Positions 44,841-54,518 of a DNA stretch of 64,000 bases are shown here, in pieces. Within the stretch, counting starts at the first letter, position 1, and every line of letters begins with the position of its first letter. The stretch comes from G963665545 sp963665545 (GTDB taxonomy: Bacteria > Pseudomonadota > Gammaproteobacteria > Xanthomonadales > SZUA-36). A program made the position numbers and the translations under genes. The notes beneath the pieces were generated by a model. It did not search any database. It was not told where the DNA came from and saw only the letters and a program-made list of their open reading frames with translations. Location of the stretch: positions 372,001 through 436,000 of the forward strand of contig CAXXKZ010000004.1 in assembly GCA_963665545.2 (NCBI GenBank). The letters run 5' to 3'.

Positions 44841-45509
44841 ATGAATAATCCGGTTTATTCGCACGCCAGAACCCAGCTTCCAACGATGACTGCCAACCGG
44901 GTATTGCGCAATACCTATGCGCTGCTTGGTCTGTTGTTTGTATTTGGCGCCGCCACGGCGTTTGTGGCGCAAGCGATGCATTGGCGAATTGCTTTCTGGC
45001 CGTTTCTGATTGGCATTTTTGCCTTTTCCTGGGCCATTGGCCGCACCCGTAACAGCCCTTGGGGGCTAGTGGTTTCATTTGGATTTTCCGGCTTTCTGGG
45101 CATTGTGACCGGCGCCAATGTGGATGCGATGCTCTATCAATACAGCAATGGCGGTGCACTGGTTGCGGCAGCCTTTGGTTTGACGGCGGGTATCTTCTTT
45201 GCTTTATCTGCCTATGCAATGACCACCAAGCGCGATTTCAGCGGCTGGGTTGCCTTTTTGGGTGTTGGGACGCTGGCGATAATCGGCGCATTCGTGCTCA
45301 ACTATTTTCTGGCGATTCCCGCGCTGGCCCTGGCGCTTTCGACCATGGTCATCCTGCTTTCCTGCGGTTGGATTATTTGGCAAACGCAGCAAATCGTCCG
45401 TAACGGGCAGACCAACTATATTCTGGCTGCAACCGGCTTGATGGCAAATATTTTTGTGTTGTTCAACAACCTGATGGCTTTGCTTGGATTTGGATTTGGC
45501 GACGATTGA
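44841..45509 (+). CDS. yccA: Bax inhibitor-1/YccA family membrane protein
   Basis: This 222-aa protein has seven predicted helices and a short N-terminal cytoplasmic part (MNNPVYSHARTQLPTM). RVLRNTYALLGLLFVFGAATA in the first helix and the C-terminal QTNYILAATGLMANIFVLFNNLMALLG fit BI-1/YccA proteins. In E. coli YccA modulates the FtsH protease. The pairing with tRNA-Ser supports the assignment. It converges on serS, 17 bp away. Confidence 0.9.
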   Translation: MNNPVYSHARTQLPTMTANRVLRNTYALLGLLFVFGAATAFVAQAMHWRIAFWPFLIGIFAFSWAIGRTRNSPWGLVVSFGFSGFLGIVTGANVDAMLYQYSNGGALVAAAFGLTAGIFFALSAYAMTTKRDFSGWVAFLGVGTLAIIGAFVLNYFLAIPALALALSTMVILLSCGWIIWQTQQIVRNGQTNYILAATGLMANIFVLFNNLMALLGFGFGDD

Positions 45510-45526
45510 GGGGTTTTTTGCTTGCT

Positions 45527-46798
45527 TTAGATTGACTGGGCGCCGTGCATGTAGGAGCGCAATACCTCGGGTACGGTGACTGAACCGTCCTGCTGCTGGC
45601 AGTTTTCCATAATGGCCACCAGCGTGCGGCCCACGGCCAATCCTGAGCCATTGAGTGTGTATACCAATTCGGGACGGCCGCTTTGCGGATTGCGCCAACG
45701 TGCTTTCATGCGCCTGGCTTGGAAATCGGTGAATCCGCTGCACGATGAAATTTCCCTGTAAGCCTGTTGCCCCGGCAGCCACACTTCCAGGTCATGCGTT
45801 CGGGATGCCGCGTTGCCCATATCCCCGGTACACAGCACCATAACCCGGTAAGGCAATTCCAGTTTCTGCAAGATGGCTTCGGCGTGCCCGGTTAGGGCTT
45901 CCAGGGCATCAACGGCATCTTCAGGTCTGACTATCTGCACCAGTTCGACTTTTTCAAATTGGTGCTGGCGGATCATGCCGCGCGTATCCTTCCCGTAAGA
46001 GCCCGCTTCACGCCTGAAACAAGGTGTGTGGGCGGTGAATTTCAGCGGCAGGTCTTCTGCTTCGATGATGCTGTCTGCAACCAGATTGGTCATTGGCACT
46101 TCAGCAGTCGGAATCAGGTACCACGGCGGGTCATCTGTGGTGGCAAAGGCGTCTTCTCCAAATTTGGGTAATTGGCCCGTGCCCTGCATGGCCTCTGCGT
46201 TCACCAGGTAGGGCAAGTAGACCTCCTGGTAACCATGCTCCAGCGTGTGTACGTCAAGCATGAACTGGGTCAAAGCGCGGTGCATGCGCGCCAATGGCCC
46301 TTTGAGCACGGTAAACCGCGAACCGGCGAGCTTGGCAGCGCTTGCACTGTCAAGGCAACCACTGAGTTCGCCAATTTCGACGTGATCGCGCGGCTCAAAG
46401 CCCAGCTCACGGGGCTCGCCCCATTTGCGCAATTCCTGGTTGTCGCTTTCGTCCCTGCCCTCCGGCACGTCGTGGCGGGCCAGGTTGGGCATATCCAGCG
46501 CCCAGGCCATCTGTTCAGCCAGTACGGCCGTCAATTGGGCCTCTGCCTGGCCTAACTCCTCGCCCAAATCCTTGACGCTGTCGAGCAACGGCTGGATGTC
46601 CTCTCCGCGCCGCTTGGCCTCTCCAATGGACTTGGCGTTGGTGTTTTTGCGGCTTTGCAGTTCCTGGGTGCTGACCTGGAGCGCCTTGCGGCGAGCTTCC
46701 AGTTCACGCCACTGGCTGACGACCAGATCGTAGCCGCGCAATTTTAGCGCTGCAGCAACCCCCTCGGGATCATTTCTGAGTTGTTGTGGATCGAGCAT
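45527..46798 (-). CDS. serS: Seryl-tRNA synthetase
   Basis: SerRS (423 aa) has the N-terminal antiparallel coiled coil that contacts the tRNA long arm (about 25-105) and a class II core. Motif 2 lies at FTAHTPCFRREAGSYGKDTRGMIRQHQFEK, in which the conserved FRxE Arg/Glu are visible. Motif 3 is NGSGLAVGRTLVAIMEN. Length is normal. Its substrate tRNA-Ser is encoded 0.9 kb away. It is the last gene of the ftsK-lolA-crcB-serS group. Confidence 0.97.
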   Translation of the reverse strand: MLDPQQLRNDPEGVAAALKLRGYDLVVSQWRELEARRKALQVSTQELQSRKNTNAKSIGEAKRRGEDIQPLLDSVKDLGEELGQAEAQLTAVLAEQMAWALDMPNLARHDVPEGRDESDNQELRKWGEPRELGFEPRDHVEIGELSGCLDSASAAKLAGSRFTVLKGPLARMHRALTQFMLDVHTLEHGYQEVYLPYLVNAEAMQGTGQLPKFGEDAFATTDDPPWYLIPTAEVPMTNLVADSIIEAEDLPLKFTAHTPCFRREAGSYGKDTRGMIRQHQFEKVELVQIVRPEDAVDALEALTGHAEAILQKLELPYRVMVLCTGDMGNAASRTHDLEVWLPGQQAYREISSCSGFTDFQARRMKARWRNPQSGRPELVYTLNGSGLAVGRTLVAIMENCQQQDGSVTVPEVLRSYMHGAQSI

Positions 46799-46894
46799 GT
46801 TCTATTCTTCAGCGTGCCAAAGGCATATTTTATCGTCAGCCGATCAAGAATGCGCCCTTTTGCCCCGCTTATTTTGCGGTAATTTGCGAGCCCG

Positions 46895-47293
46895 TCAGGA
46901 TTGGCCGTGAACCAGGCGCGCGGCCAGGAATCCGGCCCACACCGCAACAAAGCAGGAGCCCAGCGTCAGGGCAATATTCAGGCCGGCTTTGGTGAGGTGC
47001 CCATTCTGTGCCAGTTCCAGTGTTTCCACTGAAAACGCGCTATAGGTGGTAAAGCCACCCAGTACACCGGTGATCAGCAACAGGCGCAGAAAAGGTATGC
47101 CCGATTCGTGCGCGGGAATCAGCACCAGCAAGTAGTCAATGATCAGCGACCCCAGGATGTTCACCATCAGCGTGCCATAAGGAAAATCATGACCAAACAC
47201 ACTGTGGGTGGCGGCCGCGATCAGGTAGCGCAGGCTGGCTCCCAGGGCACCACCCGCAGCCACGGCAGCCAACTTCATCGCGGCAATTTTCAC
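46895..47293 (-). CDS. crcB: Fluoride efflux channel CrcB/Fluc
   Basis: This 132-aa four-helix protein has GGALGASLRYLIA at the N-terminus, YGTLMVNILGSLIID with the conserved Asn, and GVLGGFTTYSAFSVETLEL with the TTFS-like TTYSAF motif (central Na+ and Phe-box region). It exports fluoride as a dual-topology dimer. Its ATG overlaps the lolA stop by 4 bp. No fluoride riboswitch is seen, and the operon position suggests constitutive expression. rarA, often between lolA and serS in relatives, is absent. Confidence 0.95.
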   Translation of the reverse strand: MKIAAMKLAAVAAGGALGASLRYLIAAATHSVFGHDFPYGTLMVNILGSLIIDYLLVLIPAHESGIPFLRLLLITGVLGGFTTYSAFSVETLELAQNGHLTKAGLNIALTLGSCFVAVWAGFLAARLVHGQS

Positions 47294-48027
47294 TGCATCA
47301 AAAGACCATGATCGCCCGACGTAACGCCCAGCGGCGTGCTGTCGTCCGGCACATTACCGATCACATCGGCCCCTTCGGGCGGCGTAAACCTAAATAATTC
47401 GTCTGCCAGTTGCAGGTTGCGTGTCACGTCGCTGAATCGCACTTCCGTGCGCAGACCGAACGCGTCTTCCATTGCCAGCATGTCCAGGCTGCCGTTGGTC
47501 AGACCCAGCAGCACCCGCTCAAATTGTGACTCCTCGTTGCGCGAGCGCAATTCAAGCAGCCGCATGCCGTCGATATCACCGAGTTCGCGTACTACAAATT
47601 GTTCATCCATCAGGCTGACATCGGTCAACAGCGCCAGCGGGTTGTCGGCGGCAGCTTGAGACTGCAGCCGCACGGTCACCTGCGCCAGTGCCTCATCGTA
47701 AATCCACACACGCTCTCCATCAGCCACGATGAGTTCTGGAAACTCGCCATAATAGGCCCAGCGGAAATGGCCTGAGGGACTGGCGTCGTCCTGCCCATCG
47801 AGGTGCTTTTTCAGCCATACCTCTCCAACGCTCTCATCCTCAACGTAGCCGTCAGTGGAAATTATTCGCTGGGTGAATTGTGCATGCAGCGAGGACAGGT
47901 CGTTGGTGAAGCGCTCGAGGTCTTCGCGCGCACTGAGCTCAACGTAGGGTTGTATATCGACACGCTGTTGGGCGGCAACAGGCCCCACCGCGATAAGCAA
48001 CACCATGAATAGGCAGATGACAGGCAT
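47290..48027 (-). CDS. lolA: Outer-membrane lipoprotein carrier protein LolA
   Basis: This 245-aa periplasmic protein has a signal peptide (MPVICLFMVLLIAVGPVAA). The LolA fold is indicated by LERFTNDLSSLHAQFTQRII, GHFRWAYYGEFPELIVADGERVWIYDEALAQVTVR-like strands and QFERVLLGLTNGSLDMLAMED. It ferries lipoproteins released by the LolD permease complex (16.5-18.5 kb) to LolB. It is longer than E. coli LolA (~203 aa). It follows ftsK by 9 bp. Confidence 0.92.
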   Translation of the reverse strand: MPVICLFMVLLIAVGPVAAQQRVDIQPYVELSAREDLERFTNDLSSLHAQFTQRIISTDGYVEDESVGEVWLKKHLDGQDDASPSGHFRWAYYGEFPELIVADGERVWIYDEALAQVTVRLQSQAAADNPLALLTDVSLMDEQFVVRELGDIDGMRLLELRSRNEESQFERVLLGLTNGSLDMLAMEDAFGLRTEVRFSDVTRNLQLADELFRFTPPEGADVIGNVPDDSTPLGVTSGDHGLLMQ

Positions 48028-48036
48028 TAAAACGCC

Positions 48037-50358
48037 TCAGTCGCCTGGCGGCGGTGGCGCCAGGACTTCGCGCTGGCCATTGTGTTCCGGCGGGCTGACC
48101 ACACCGGCGGCTTCCATTTCTTCCACCAAGCGCGCGGCGCGGTTATAACCGATACGCATCTGCCGCTGCACGCTGGAGATGGACGCTCGCCTTGAAGAGG
48201 TGACAAAGGCCACGGCCTTATCATAGAGTTCATCCTGTCCGTCCGATATGTGCTCGGGCAGGCCCGTCACACCGATCGACATGCCCTCCGAGGTCACTTG
48301 CGTCTCACTAAGGACATCTTCGATGTATTCCGGTTCCCCGGTTTCTCTTAGAAACGCCGTGACAGCATGAACCTCATGATCGTCGACAAAGGCGCCATGA
48401 ATGCGATCTGGCAACCCTGAGCCGGGCGGCAGGTACAACATGTCGCCATGACCCAGCAACTGCTCAGCCCCCATCTGGTCAAGGATGGTTCTCGAATCCA
48501 CCCTGGAAGAAACCTGGAAGGCAATGCGCGCCGGAATATTGGCCTTGATCAGGCCGGTGATGACGTCCACCGACGGCCGCTGGGTCGCCAGCACCAAGTG
48601 GATGCCTGCCGCCCGCGCTTTTTGTGCCAGGCGGGCGATGAGTTGTTCGATTTTCTTGCCGACGATCATCATCATGTCGGCAAATTCGTCGATAACGACG
48701 ACAATGTATGGGAACGGTTCTAACTCGGGGGCTTCGGCTTCGGAGTCCAGCGGATCACCCTGCCATAGCGGATCCAACAGCGGTCGCCTAATTTTGCGCG
48801 CGTCCTTTATCTTCTTGTTGTAGCCGGCCAGGTTGCGCACCCCCAGCGCAGCCATCAGGCGGTAACGCCGGTCCATCTCGACCACGCACCAACGCAACGC
48901 ATTGGCCGCTTCTTTCATGTCGGTCACCACCGGGGCGAGCAGGTGTGGGATGCCCTCATAGACCGACAGCTCGAGCATTTTAGGGTCGATCATCAACAGC
49001 CGCACCTGATCGGGCGTGGCTTTGTAGACCAGGCAGAGAATCATCGCATTGAGCGCTACCGACTTGCCCGATCCAGTGGTTCCGGCGACCAGCAGGTGTG
49101 GCATCCGTGCCACATCAGCAACCACCGGCCGTCCGGATATGCTCTTGCCCAGCGCCAGAGTCAATGGTGAGCGCGAGCGTTCATAAACTTCCGACGCCAA
49201 TAGTTCGGACAGGTAAACGGTCTGGCGCGAGGCGTTGGGAATCTCCAGACCAATGGTCGATTTGCCCGGAATCACTTCCACAATGCGCACGGAAATCACG
49301 CTCAGTCCCCGCGCCAGGTCTTTTGCCAGGTTGCTGATCTGGGCAGACTTAATGCCGGGGGCTGGCTTCAGTTCGAAGCGTGTGATGACCGGCCCCGGGT
49401 GCACGGCGACCACGTCCACCTGCACACCGAAATCTGCCAGTTTGAGTTCGACCTGGCGGGATAAGGCCTCCAGCGCCACCTTGGAATAGCCGGGTGGTTG
49501 GTCCGGTGGTGAATCGAGCAGGTCCAGTGGTGGCAAGGAGCCCGCCGGCAGATTCTTGAACAAGGGTTGCTGTACCCCGCGCTTGCCGCGCCTGCCCGAC
49601 TTCCTGTTGTCGGCGCTGATCTGCGGCTCAATTCTTGGCTTCGGTCTGTTTTTCTGGCGCCGGGTGTCAGCACGTCGCACTTCCCCGCGCTTGGCCTTGG
49701 CGCGCCGCCCGGCGAACCAGTCCTTCATATTGCGCATGTAATTGCCGACGAAGGCAATAGATTCAAGCGTGGCCCGACCGATCCAATCCATGACCTGGAA
49801 CCATGAAATACCGGCAAACAGCGTCAAGCCAACCAGCAACATGGCCAGCAGAAACAGCGTCGAGCCCAGTAAACCGGTGCTCTCCAGCAACGGGGTGGCC
49901 ACCTGCAGGCCAATCACGCCGCCGCCGCCTGCGGGCATGCTGCCGGCGGGCGGCATGGAATGGATATGCAACAGACCCGTGGCGGAAAGCACGAATAATG
50001 TGAAGCCGGTAATTCTGGAAATCCAGTCGATCAAGCCCGGGGAATGCTCGCCCTCGGTGTCGCGCCAGTACATCCAGCCGGAGAACACCAAAAACACGGG
50101 CAGGGAGTACGCCAGGTAACCGCCCAGAAACAGAAAGAAGTTGGCCAGCCAGGCACCCAGCACGCGGCCGACATTTTGCACCTGGTCAGTAGCAACGCTG
50201 TTGAACGGACCCGGGTCGGTTGGCTCATAGGTCACCAGGCAGGCGACCAGGTAGACTGCCAGCAAAATGGTCAGGATAAAAACGCTTTCACTCAATTTCT
50301 TGGCGATCGGGTGTGCAGTTCCGGCAGTCTTGGGTGATTTTTTTCGAGCTTGCGCCAA
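48037..50358 (-). CDS. ftsK: DNA translocase FtsK
   Basis: FtsK (773 aa) couples septum formation to chromosome dimer resolution. Four N-terminal transmembrane helices (about 25-190) are followed by a short basic linker (about 215-260), the alpha/beta motor domain with Walker A (VAGTTGSGKSVALNAM), Walker B (YIVVVIDEFADMMM), and the C-terminal gamma winged-helix (YDKAVAFVTSSRRASISSVQRQMRIGYNRAARLVEEME) that reads KOPS. The linker is much shorter than in E. coli, as in many other bacteria. Confidence 0.97.
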   Translation of the reverse strand: MAQARKKSPKTAGTAHPIAKKLSESVFILTILLAVYLVACLVTYEPTDPGPFNSVATDQVQNVGRVLGAWLANFFLFLGGYLAYSLPVFLVFSGWMYWRDTEGEHSPGLIDWISRITGFTLFVLSATGLLHIHSMPPAGSMPAGGGGVIGLQVATPLLESTGLLGSTLFLLAMLLVGLTLFAGISWFQVMDWIGRATLESIAFVGNYMRNMKDWFAGRRAKAKRGEVRRADTRRQKNRPKPRIEPQISADNRKSGRRGKRGVQQPLFKNLPAGSLPPLDLLDSPPDQPPGYSKVALEALSRQVELKLADFGVQVDVVAVHPGPVITRFELKPAPGIKSAQISNLAKDLARGLSVISVRIVEVIPGKSTIGLEIPNASRQTVYLSELLASEVYERSRSPLTLALGKSISGRPVVADVARMPHLLVAGTTGSGKSVALNAMILCLVYKATPDQVRLLMIDPKMLELSVYEGIPHLLAPVVTDMKEAANALRWCVVEMDRRYRLMAALGVRNLAGYNKKIKDARKIRRPLLDPLWQGDPLDSEAEAPELEPFPYIVVVIDEFADMMMIVGKKIEQLIARLAQKARAAGIHLVLATQRPSVDVITGLIKANIPARIAFQVSSRVDSRTILDQMGAEQLLGHGDMLYLPPGSGLPDRIHGAFVDDHEVHAVTAFLRETGEPEYIEDVLSETQVTSEGMSIGVTGLPEHISDGQDELYDKAVAFVTSSRRASISSVQRQMRIGYNRAARLVEEMEAAGVVSPPEHNGQREVLAPPPPGD

Positions 50359-50545
50359 TCTAATAATCCTTATTAGGTTGTATTTCTATCTAATTGTTAT
50401 TCATAAATAATAGTCTAACAATTCCAGACCTGCAGTCAACCCTCTCTTGATTACGCCCCGAGTGTCCACAGATGTGTAGATTGAACCGCCATTCCCGGCG
50501 CATAATGTCCGTCGGGTTATTGATATGAGAACGGAGCAATTATAC

Positions 50546-51514
50546 ATGAGCGACATCCGCCACAGCCGCCTTATGATTGTGGGTTCCGGCCCGGCAGGTT
50601 ACACCGCAGCCATCTACGCGGCCCGCGCCAACCTCAAACCCACAGTGATTACCGGCATTGAACAGGGTGGCCAGTTGACGACCACCACGGATGTCGACAA
50701 CTGGCCCGGCGATGTCGAGGGCTTACAGGGTCCAGCGTTGATGCAGCGAATGCTGCAGCATGCGGAGCGCTTCGAAACCGAGGTGATTTTCGATCACATC
50801 CACACTGTCGATCTGTCGCAAAAGCCGCTTCGGCTGGAAGGCGACTCTGGTGTCTATACAGCCGATGCCATGGTGATCGCCACGGGCGCCAGCGCCATGT
50901 ACCTGGGCCTCGATTCCGAGGAAGCATTCAAAGGCCGCGGAGTGTCAGCCTGTGCAACCTGCGACGGCTTCTTTTATCGTAGCCAGAAAGTGGCTGTGAT
51001 CGGCGGGGGAAACACGGCTGTTGAAGAGGCCTTATACCTCTCCAACATTGCTTCCGAAGTCGTCCTGGTGCATCGTCGCGACGCACTGAGGGCCGAGAAA
51101 ATTTTGCAGGATCGCCTGTTTGAACGGGAAAAGAACGGCAATGTCACCATCATGTGGGACCATGTGCTGGACGAGGTTCTGGGCAACGATCAGGGCGTGA
51201 CCGGCATGCAGATCCGTAACGTCAAAACCGGAGATCAACAGGATGTGGATCTTGCCGGCGTGTTCATCGCGGTCGGACACGCGCCCAATACTGAAATCTT
51301 TGCTGACCAACTGGATATGATCGGCGGCTACATCACGATCACCAGCGGCACAGGCGGCTACGCAACTGCCACCAGCGTGCCTGGCGTGTTCGCCGCCGGC
51401 GACGTGGCGGACCATGTTTACAGGCAGGCTGTAACATCGGCCGGTTTCGGCTGCATGGCAGCTCTTGATGCTGAACGATGGTTGGACGAGCAGGCTGCCA
51501 GCCGCGGCTCTTAG
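50546..51514 (+). CDS. trxB: Thioredoxin-disulfide reductase
   Basis: TrxB reduces thioredoxin with NADPH. From ATG 50546 (GGAG about 9 nt upstream; MSDIRHSRL) it has 322 aa. It shows FAD motif VGSGPAGYTAAIYAARA, redox-active CATC in SACATCDGFFYR, NADPH motif VIGGGNTAVEEALYL with HRRD, and the C-terminal FAD motif GVFAAGDVADHVYRQAVTSAGFGCMAA. It is divergent from ftsK. The stop is TAG, relevant to reading the PKS TAG below as a true stop. Confidence 0.97.
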   Translation: MSDIRHSRLMIVGSGPAGYTAAIYAARANLKPTVITGIEQGGQLTTTTDVDNWPGDVEGLQGPALMQRMLQHAERFETEVIFDHIHTVDLSQKPLRLEGDSGVYTADAMVIATGASAMYLGLDSEEAFKGRGVSACATCDGFFYRSQKVAVIGGGNTAVEEALYLSNIASEVVLVHRRDALRAEKILQDRLFEREKNGNVTIMWDHVLDEVLGNDQGVTGMQIRNVKTGDQQDVDLAGVFIAVGHAPNTEIFADQLDMIGGYITITSGTGGYATATSVPGVFAAGDVADHVYRQAVTSAGFGCMAALDAERWLDEQAASRGS

Positions 51515-51574
51515 CAGTCCGGACCCCAGCCAACGCCCGCCGACCTGAATCCAATTGACCCGAGCCGCGCCGAT

Positions 51575-52744
51575 GTGAACCTCACCTCGCGCACCCACGA
51601 CAGTTTTTCGAGTATTGATCCCGAACAATGGCGTGGCTTGAATCGCCACGATAATCCTTTCCTGTCCTGGCGATTCCTCAACGCGCTGGAGGAGTCCGGC
51701 TGCGTCAGCGCCAAAGCCGGTTGGCAGCCTCACCATTTGTGTGTTTATCAGGGCGATCGCCTGCTCGGTTGCGCCCCGAGTTATCTCAAATCCCACTCGC
51801 GCGGCGAATTCGTTTTTGACTGGGCCTGGGCTGATGCGTACCAGCGCCACGGCATGGAATATTACCCCAAGCTCTTGACCGCCATACCGTTCTCCCCGAT
51901 TACCGGACCGCGTTTGCTGGTGCATGACAACATTGCCCGTCGTGGGCATGGCCCCGACGCCGCGCAGATTCGCAATCAACTTGTGACCGATGCCGTGCAG
52001 TGCTGCGAGGTGCAGAATCACTCGTCCTGGCACTGCAACTTCATGCATGAGACGGACCTGGATGCGGCCGCTGGATCTGGACTGCTGCGGCGATCCGACT
52101 GGCAATTTCACTGGCTCAACCGCGGTTACGGCAGCTTTGCAGATTTTCTCGGCGCCCTGCGCGCCAAAAAGCGCAAGAATATCCGCCACGAGCGTCGCGA
52201 CGTAGGCCGTGCCGGTATCTGCTTTGTGCGCCTGCACGGCAATGATCTAACCCCCAACGACATCGATTTCGTATTCAACTGTTACCAGCAAACCTTTTAC
52301 GAGCACGGCAATTACGCCGCTCTGAACCGGGCCTTTTTTGAGCAATTGGCCCGGACCATGGCAGACCAGCTGCTGGTGGTGATGGCGCGCTATATGGATG
52401 AGCCCATCGCGATGGGGCTGTTTCTGCAAGGTGGCAAGCGACTCTACGGCCGCTACTGGGGCGCGATCCGACGGGTGCCGAGTCTGCATTTTGAGACGGC
52501 TTACTACCAGGGCATTGAGTATTGCATTGACCAGGGGCTGGAAGTGTTTGAATCAGGCGCCCAGGGCGAGCACAAGATCAGCCGCGGTTTTTCGCCGGTC
52601 AGAACGCACTCACGCCACCTGATCCGCCATCCCGAGTTTCGGGCGGCCATCTCCGCCTACCTCAAGGAGGAAGAGCGCTGGTTGACAAACTATGGCCACG
52701 CGCTCAAGCAACGCTCACCTTATTTGATCGCCGGACCGGCATGA
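51575..52744 (+). CDS. GNAT/FemAB-like protein of the DUF482 (PF04339) family
   Basis: This 389-aa protein from GTG 51575 has the family pattern NPFLSWRFLNALEESGCV near the N-terminus, FDWAWADAYQRHGMEYYPKL, and LRAKKRKNIRHERR. The C-terminal half has GAQGEHKISRGFSPVRTHSRH, a stretch conserved in DUF482 proteins, which have an acyltransferase fold related to peptidoglycan-peptide transferases. Substrate unknown. It ends 7 bp before aat, and such pairing with aat is frequent in gammaproteobacteria. Confidence 0.85.
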   Translation: MNLTSRTHDSFSSIDPEQWRGLNRHDNPFLSWRFLNALEESGCVSAKAGWQPHHLCVYQGDRLLGCAPSYLKSHSRGEFVFDWAWADAYQRHGMEYYPKLLTAIPFSPITGPRLLVHDNIARRGHGPDAAQIRNQLVTDAVQCCEVQNHSSWHCNFMHETDLDAAAGSGLLRRSDWQFHWLNRGYGSFADFLGALRAKKRKNIRHERRDVGRAGICFVRLHGNDLTPNDIDFVFNCYQQTFYEHGNYAALNRAFFEQLARTMADQLLVVMARYMDEPIAMGLFLQGGKRLYGRYWGAIRRVPSLHFETAYYQGIEYCIDQGLEVFESGAQGEHKISRGFSPVRTHSRHLIRHPEFRAAISAYLKEEERWLTNYGHALKQRSPYLIAGPA

Positions 52745-52751
52745 CAGTGCG

Positions 52752-53537
52752 ATGACTGAGCATACCCTTGTGCAATTGTCACCCGACCCGGACGCACCGT
52801 TTCCGCCGACCCATATGGCGCTCGGCAACCCCAACGGATTGCTGGCCTGGGGCGGAGACCTGGAACCGGCCCGTTTGCTGCGCGCCTATCGTCAGGGCAT
52901 TTTTCCCTGGTACATTGAGGGTCAACCGATCCTCTGGTGGTCGCCGGCGCCACGCTGCATCCTGATTCCTGCCAATATATATCTGTCGCGCAGAACCCGG
53001 CGCCGTTACAACCAGAAATTTTTTCGTCTGACTGCCGACACGGCGTTTGAGCAAGTCATGCGCAATTGTGCCACCCGTGGTCAATCCAACCGCCCGCTGC
53101 CGGACGACGAAGATGAGTCTTCGTTCGAGTGGGAATTTCCATCCTCGGACACCTGGATCACAGCAGAAATGATCAAGGGCTATTCCGGATTGCATCAAAT
53201 GGGCCATGCCCACTCGCTAGAAGTATGGTTCGGCGACAAGCTGGTCGGCGGTATCTACGGTATCGCCATCGGCGCCGTGTTTTTTGGTGAGTCCATGTTC
53301 AGTTCAAAAACCGACGCCAGTAAAATCGCCCTGGTCGCGCTGTGCAGGCAGTTGCAGCGCTGGTCGTTCACGCTGGTGGACTGCCAGGTTGGCAATCAAC
53401 ACCTTTTCTCCATGGGCGCCATCGAAGTCGCGCGCGAGGAATTCGAGTCGGAGCTGGACCAGGGCGTTCAGCAAGATGCCGCGACGATGGGCGGAAGCCG
53501 GTGGACGGACGTGTTTCAATGCGATAATCGCTGGTAG
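52752..53537 (+). CDS. aat: Leucyl/phenylalanyl-tRNA--protein transferase
   Basis: Aat (261 aa) adds Leu or Phe to proteins with N-terminal Arg or Lys, marking them for ClpAPS degradation. Family blocks are GLLAWGGDLEPARLLRAYRQGIFPWY-type (GGDL and GIFPWY), ILWWSPAPRCIL, HSLEVWFGDKLVGGIYGIAIG and FGESMFS. Length is normal. It lies between the DUF482 gene and an EamA transporter on the same strand, with small gaps. No downstream infA is present. Confidence 0.96.
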   Translation: MTEHTLVQLSPDPDAPFPPTHMALGNPNGLLAWGGDLEPARLLRAYRQGIFPWYIEGQPILWWSPAPRCILIPANIYLSRRTRRRYNQKFFRLTADTAFEQVMRNCATRGQSNRPLPDDEDESSFEWEFPSSDTWITAEMIKGYSGLHQMGHAHSLEVWFGDKLVGGIYGIAIGAVFFGESMFSSKTDASKIALVALCRQLQRWSFTLVDCQVGNQHLFSMGAIEVAREEFESELDQGVQQDAATMGGSRWTDVFQCDNRW

Positions 53538-53554
53538 CACCCGGAAGTGAGGAA

Positions 53555-54493
53555 ATGACCAGCGAGGCGACCGTCAAGCCCAGCCGCGGCACCCTGCAAC
53601 AACACCCACTGCAAGCCATCGGGCTGATGATGGGGGCGGTATTCATGCTCTCCAGCATGGATGTCGCGATCAAACTGCTGGTTGAGCACTATGGCCGTTT
53701 CCAGGTCGTATTATTGCGCAGCATCGTTTCCATTCCGTTGTTTGCCGGTTGGATTCTGCTGCGTGACAGAACCCTGTTTCGCACCGCCTACCCGGGCGGC
53801 CACCTGATACGGGGCCTGGTCGGTCTGACCATGCTGTGGACAGTGGGCGAGTGCTTTCGTGAATTGCAACTGGCTGATGCCTACGCAATATATTTTGCCG
53901 CACCGCTGTTATTGACCTTGCTCTCCGGGCCAATCCTGGGTGAACCAGCGGGCTTCATGCGCATCATTGCGGCGGTAGTGGGTTTTGCCGGTGTGTTGGT
54001 GGTGCTGCAGCCGCAAGGCGATCAGTGGATTACCTATGGTGCGGCCATGGGATTGCTGGGGGTTTGTTTTTATGCGGTTTCGACCCTGTTACTCAGGAGC
54101 ATGGGTCAACGCGACAGGACCGTGACGATCGCATTCTGGTTTGCAACCGTGGTCGGCCTGGGCGCTGCCGTAATGGCCATCCCCGGCTGGAAAGCGATCG
54201 ACCCCACGCATTGGCTGACCATTGGCGCGCTGGGCGTGACTGGCACCGTTGGGCAATTGCTGATCACCGCGGCGTTTCGCAAGGCCTCAATTGCCGTGGT
54301 AGCGCCCTTTGATTATATTCACATGTTCTGGGCGGTGCTATATGGATGGCTGTTCTGGGCACATATCCCGAGCACCAGAACCTGGGTGGGCGGCGCCATC
54401 GTCGTTGCATCGGGTCTGTTTATCATTTACCGCGAACGTCGCCGCTCACTAAGAGCATCGCAACAAGCCGCAATGGAGCCTGTTGATCCTTAG
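53555..54493 (+). CDS. EamA/DMT-family transporter
   Basis: This 312-aa inner-membrane protein has ten predicted helices in two EamA repeats (about 20-155 and 165-295). The first includes LMMGAVFMLSSMDVAIKLL and FVVLLRSIV-like segments, the second GTVGQLLITAAFRKASIAVVAPFDYIHMFWAVLYGWLFW. Substrates of such drug/metabolite transporters (amino acids, nucleotide sugars, SAM) cannot be predicted. It is probably co-transcribed with aat (17-bp gap) and ends convergent with the DUF2520 gene. Confidence 0.88.
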   Translation: MTSEATVKPSRGTLQQHPLQAIGLMMGAVFMLSSMDVAIKLLVEHYGRFQVVLLRSIVSIPLFAGWILLRDRTLFRTAYPGGHLIRGLVGLTMLWTVGECFRELQLADAYAIYFAAPLLLTLLSGPILGEPAGFMRIIAAVVGFAGVLVVLQPQGDQWITYGAAMGLLGVCFYAVSTLLLRSMGQRDRTVTIAFWFATVVGLGAAVMAIPGWKAIDPTHWLTIGALGVTGTVGQLLITAAFRKASIAVVAPFDYIHMFWAVLYGWLFWAHIPSTRTWVGGAIVVASGLFIIYRERRRSLRASQQAAMEPVDP

Positions 54494-54518
54494 GCGGGCG
54501 CATCGAGTCGGCCCACCG

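Noticed and set aside
51032..52237. 401-codon minus-strand ORF over trxB and the DUF482 gene
   Set aside because: It is antisense to two well-supported genes, has no recognisable motif, and long antisense frames are expected from GC-rich codon use.
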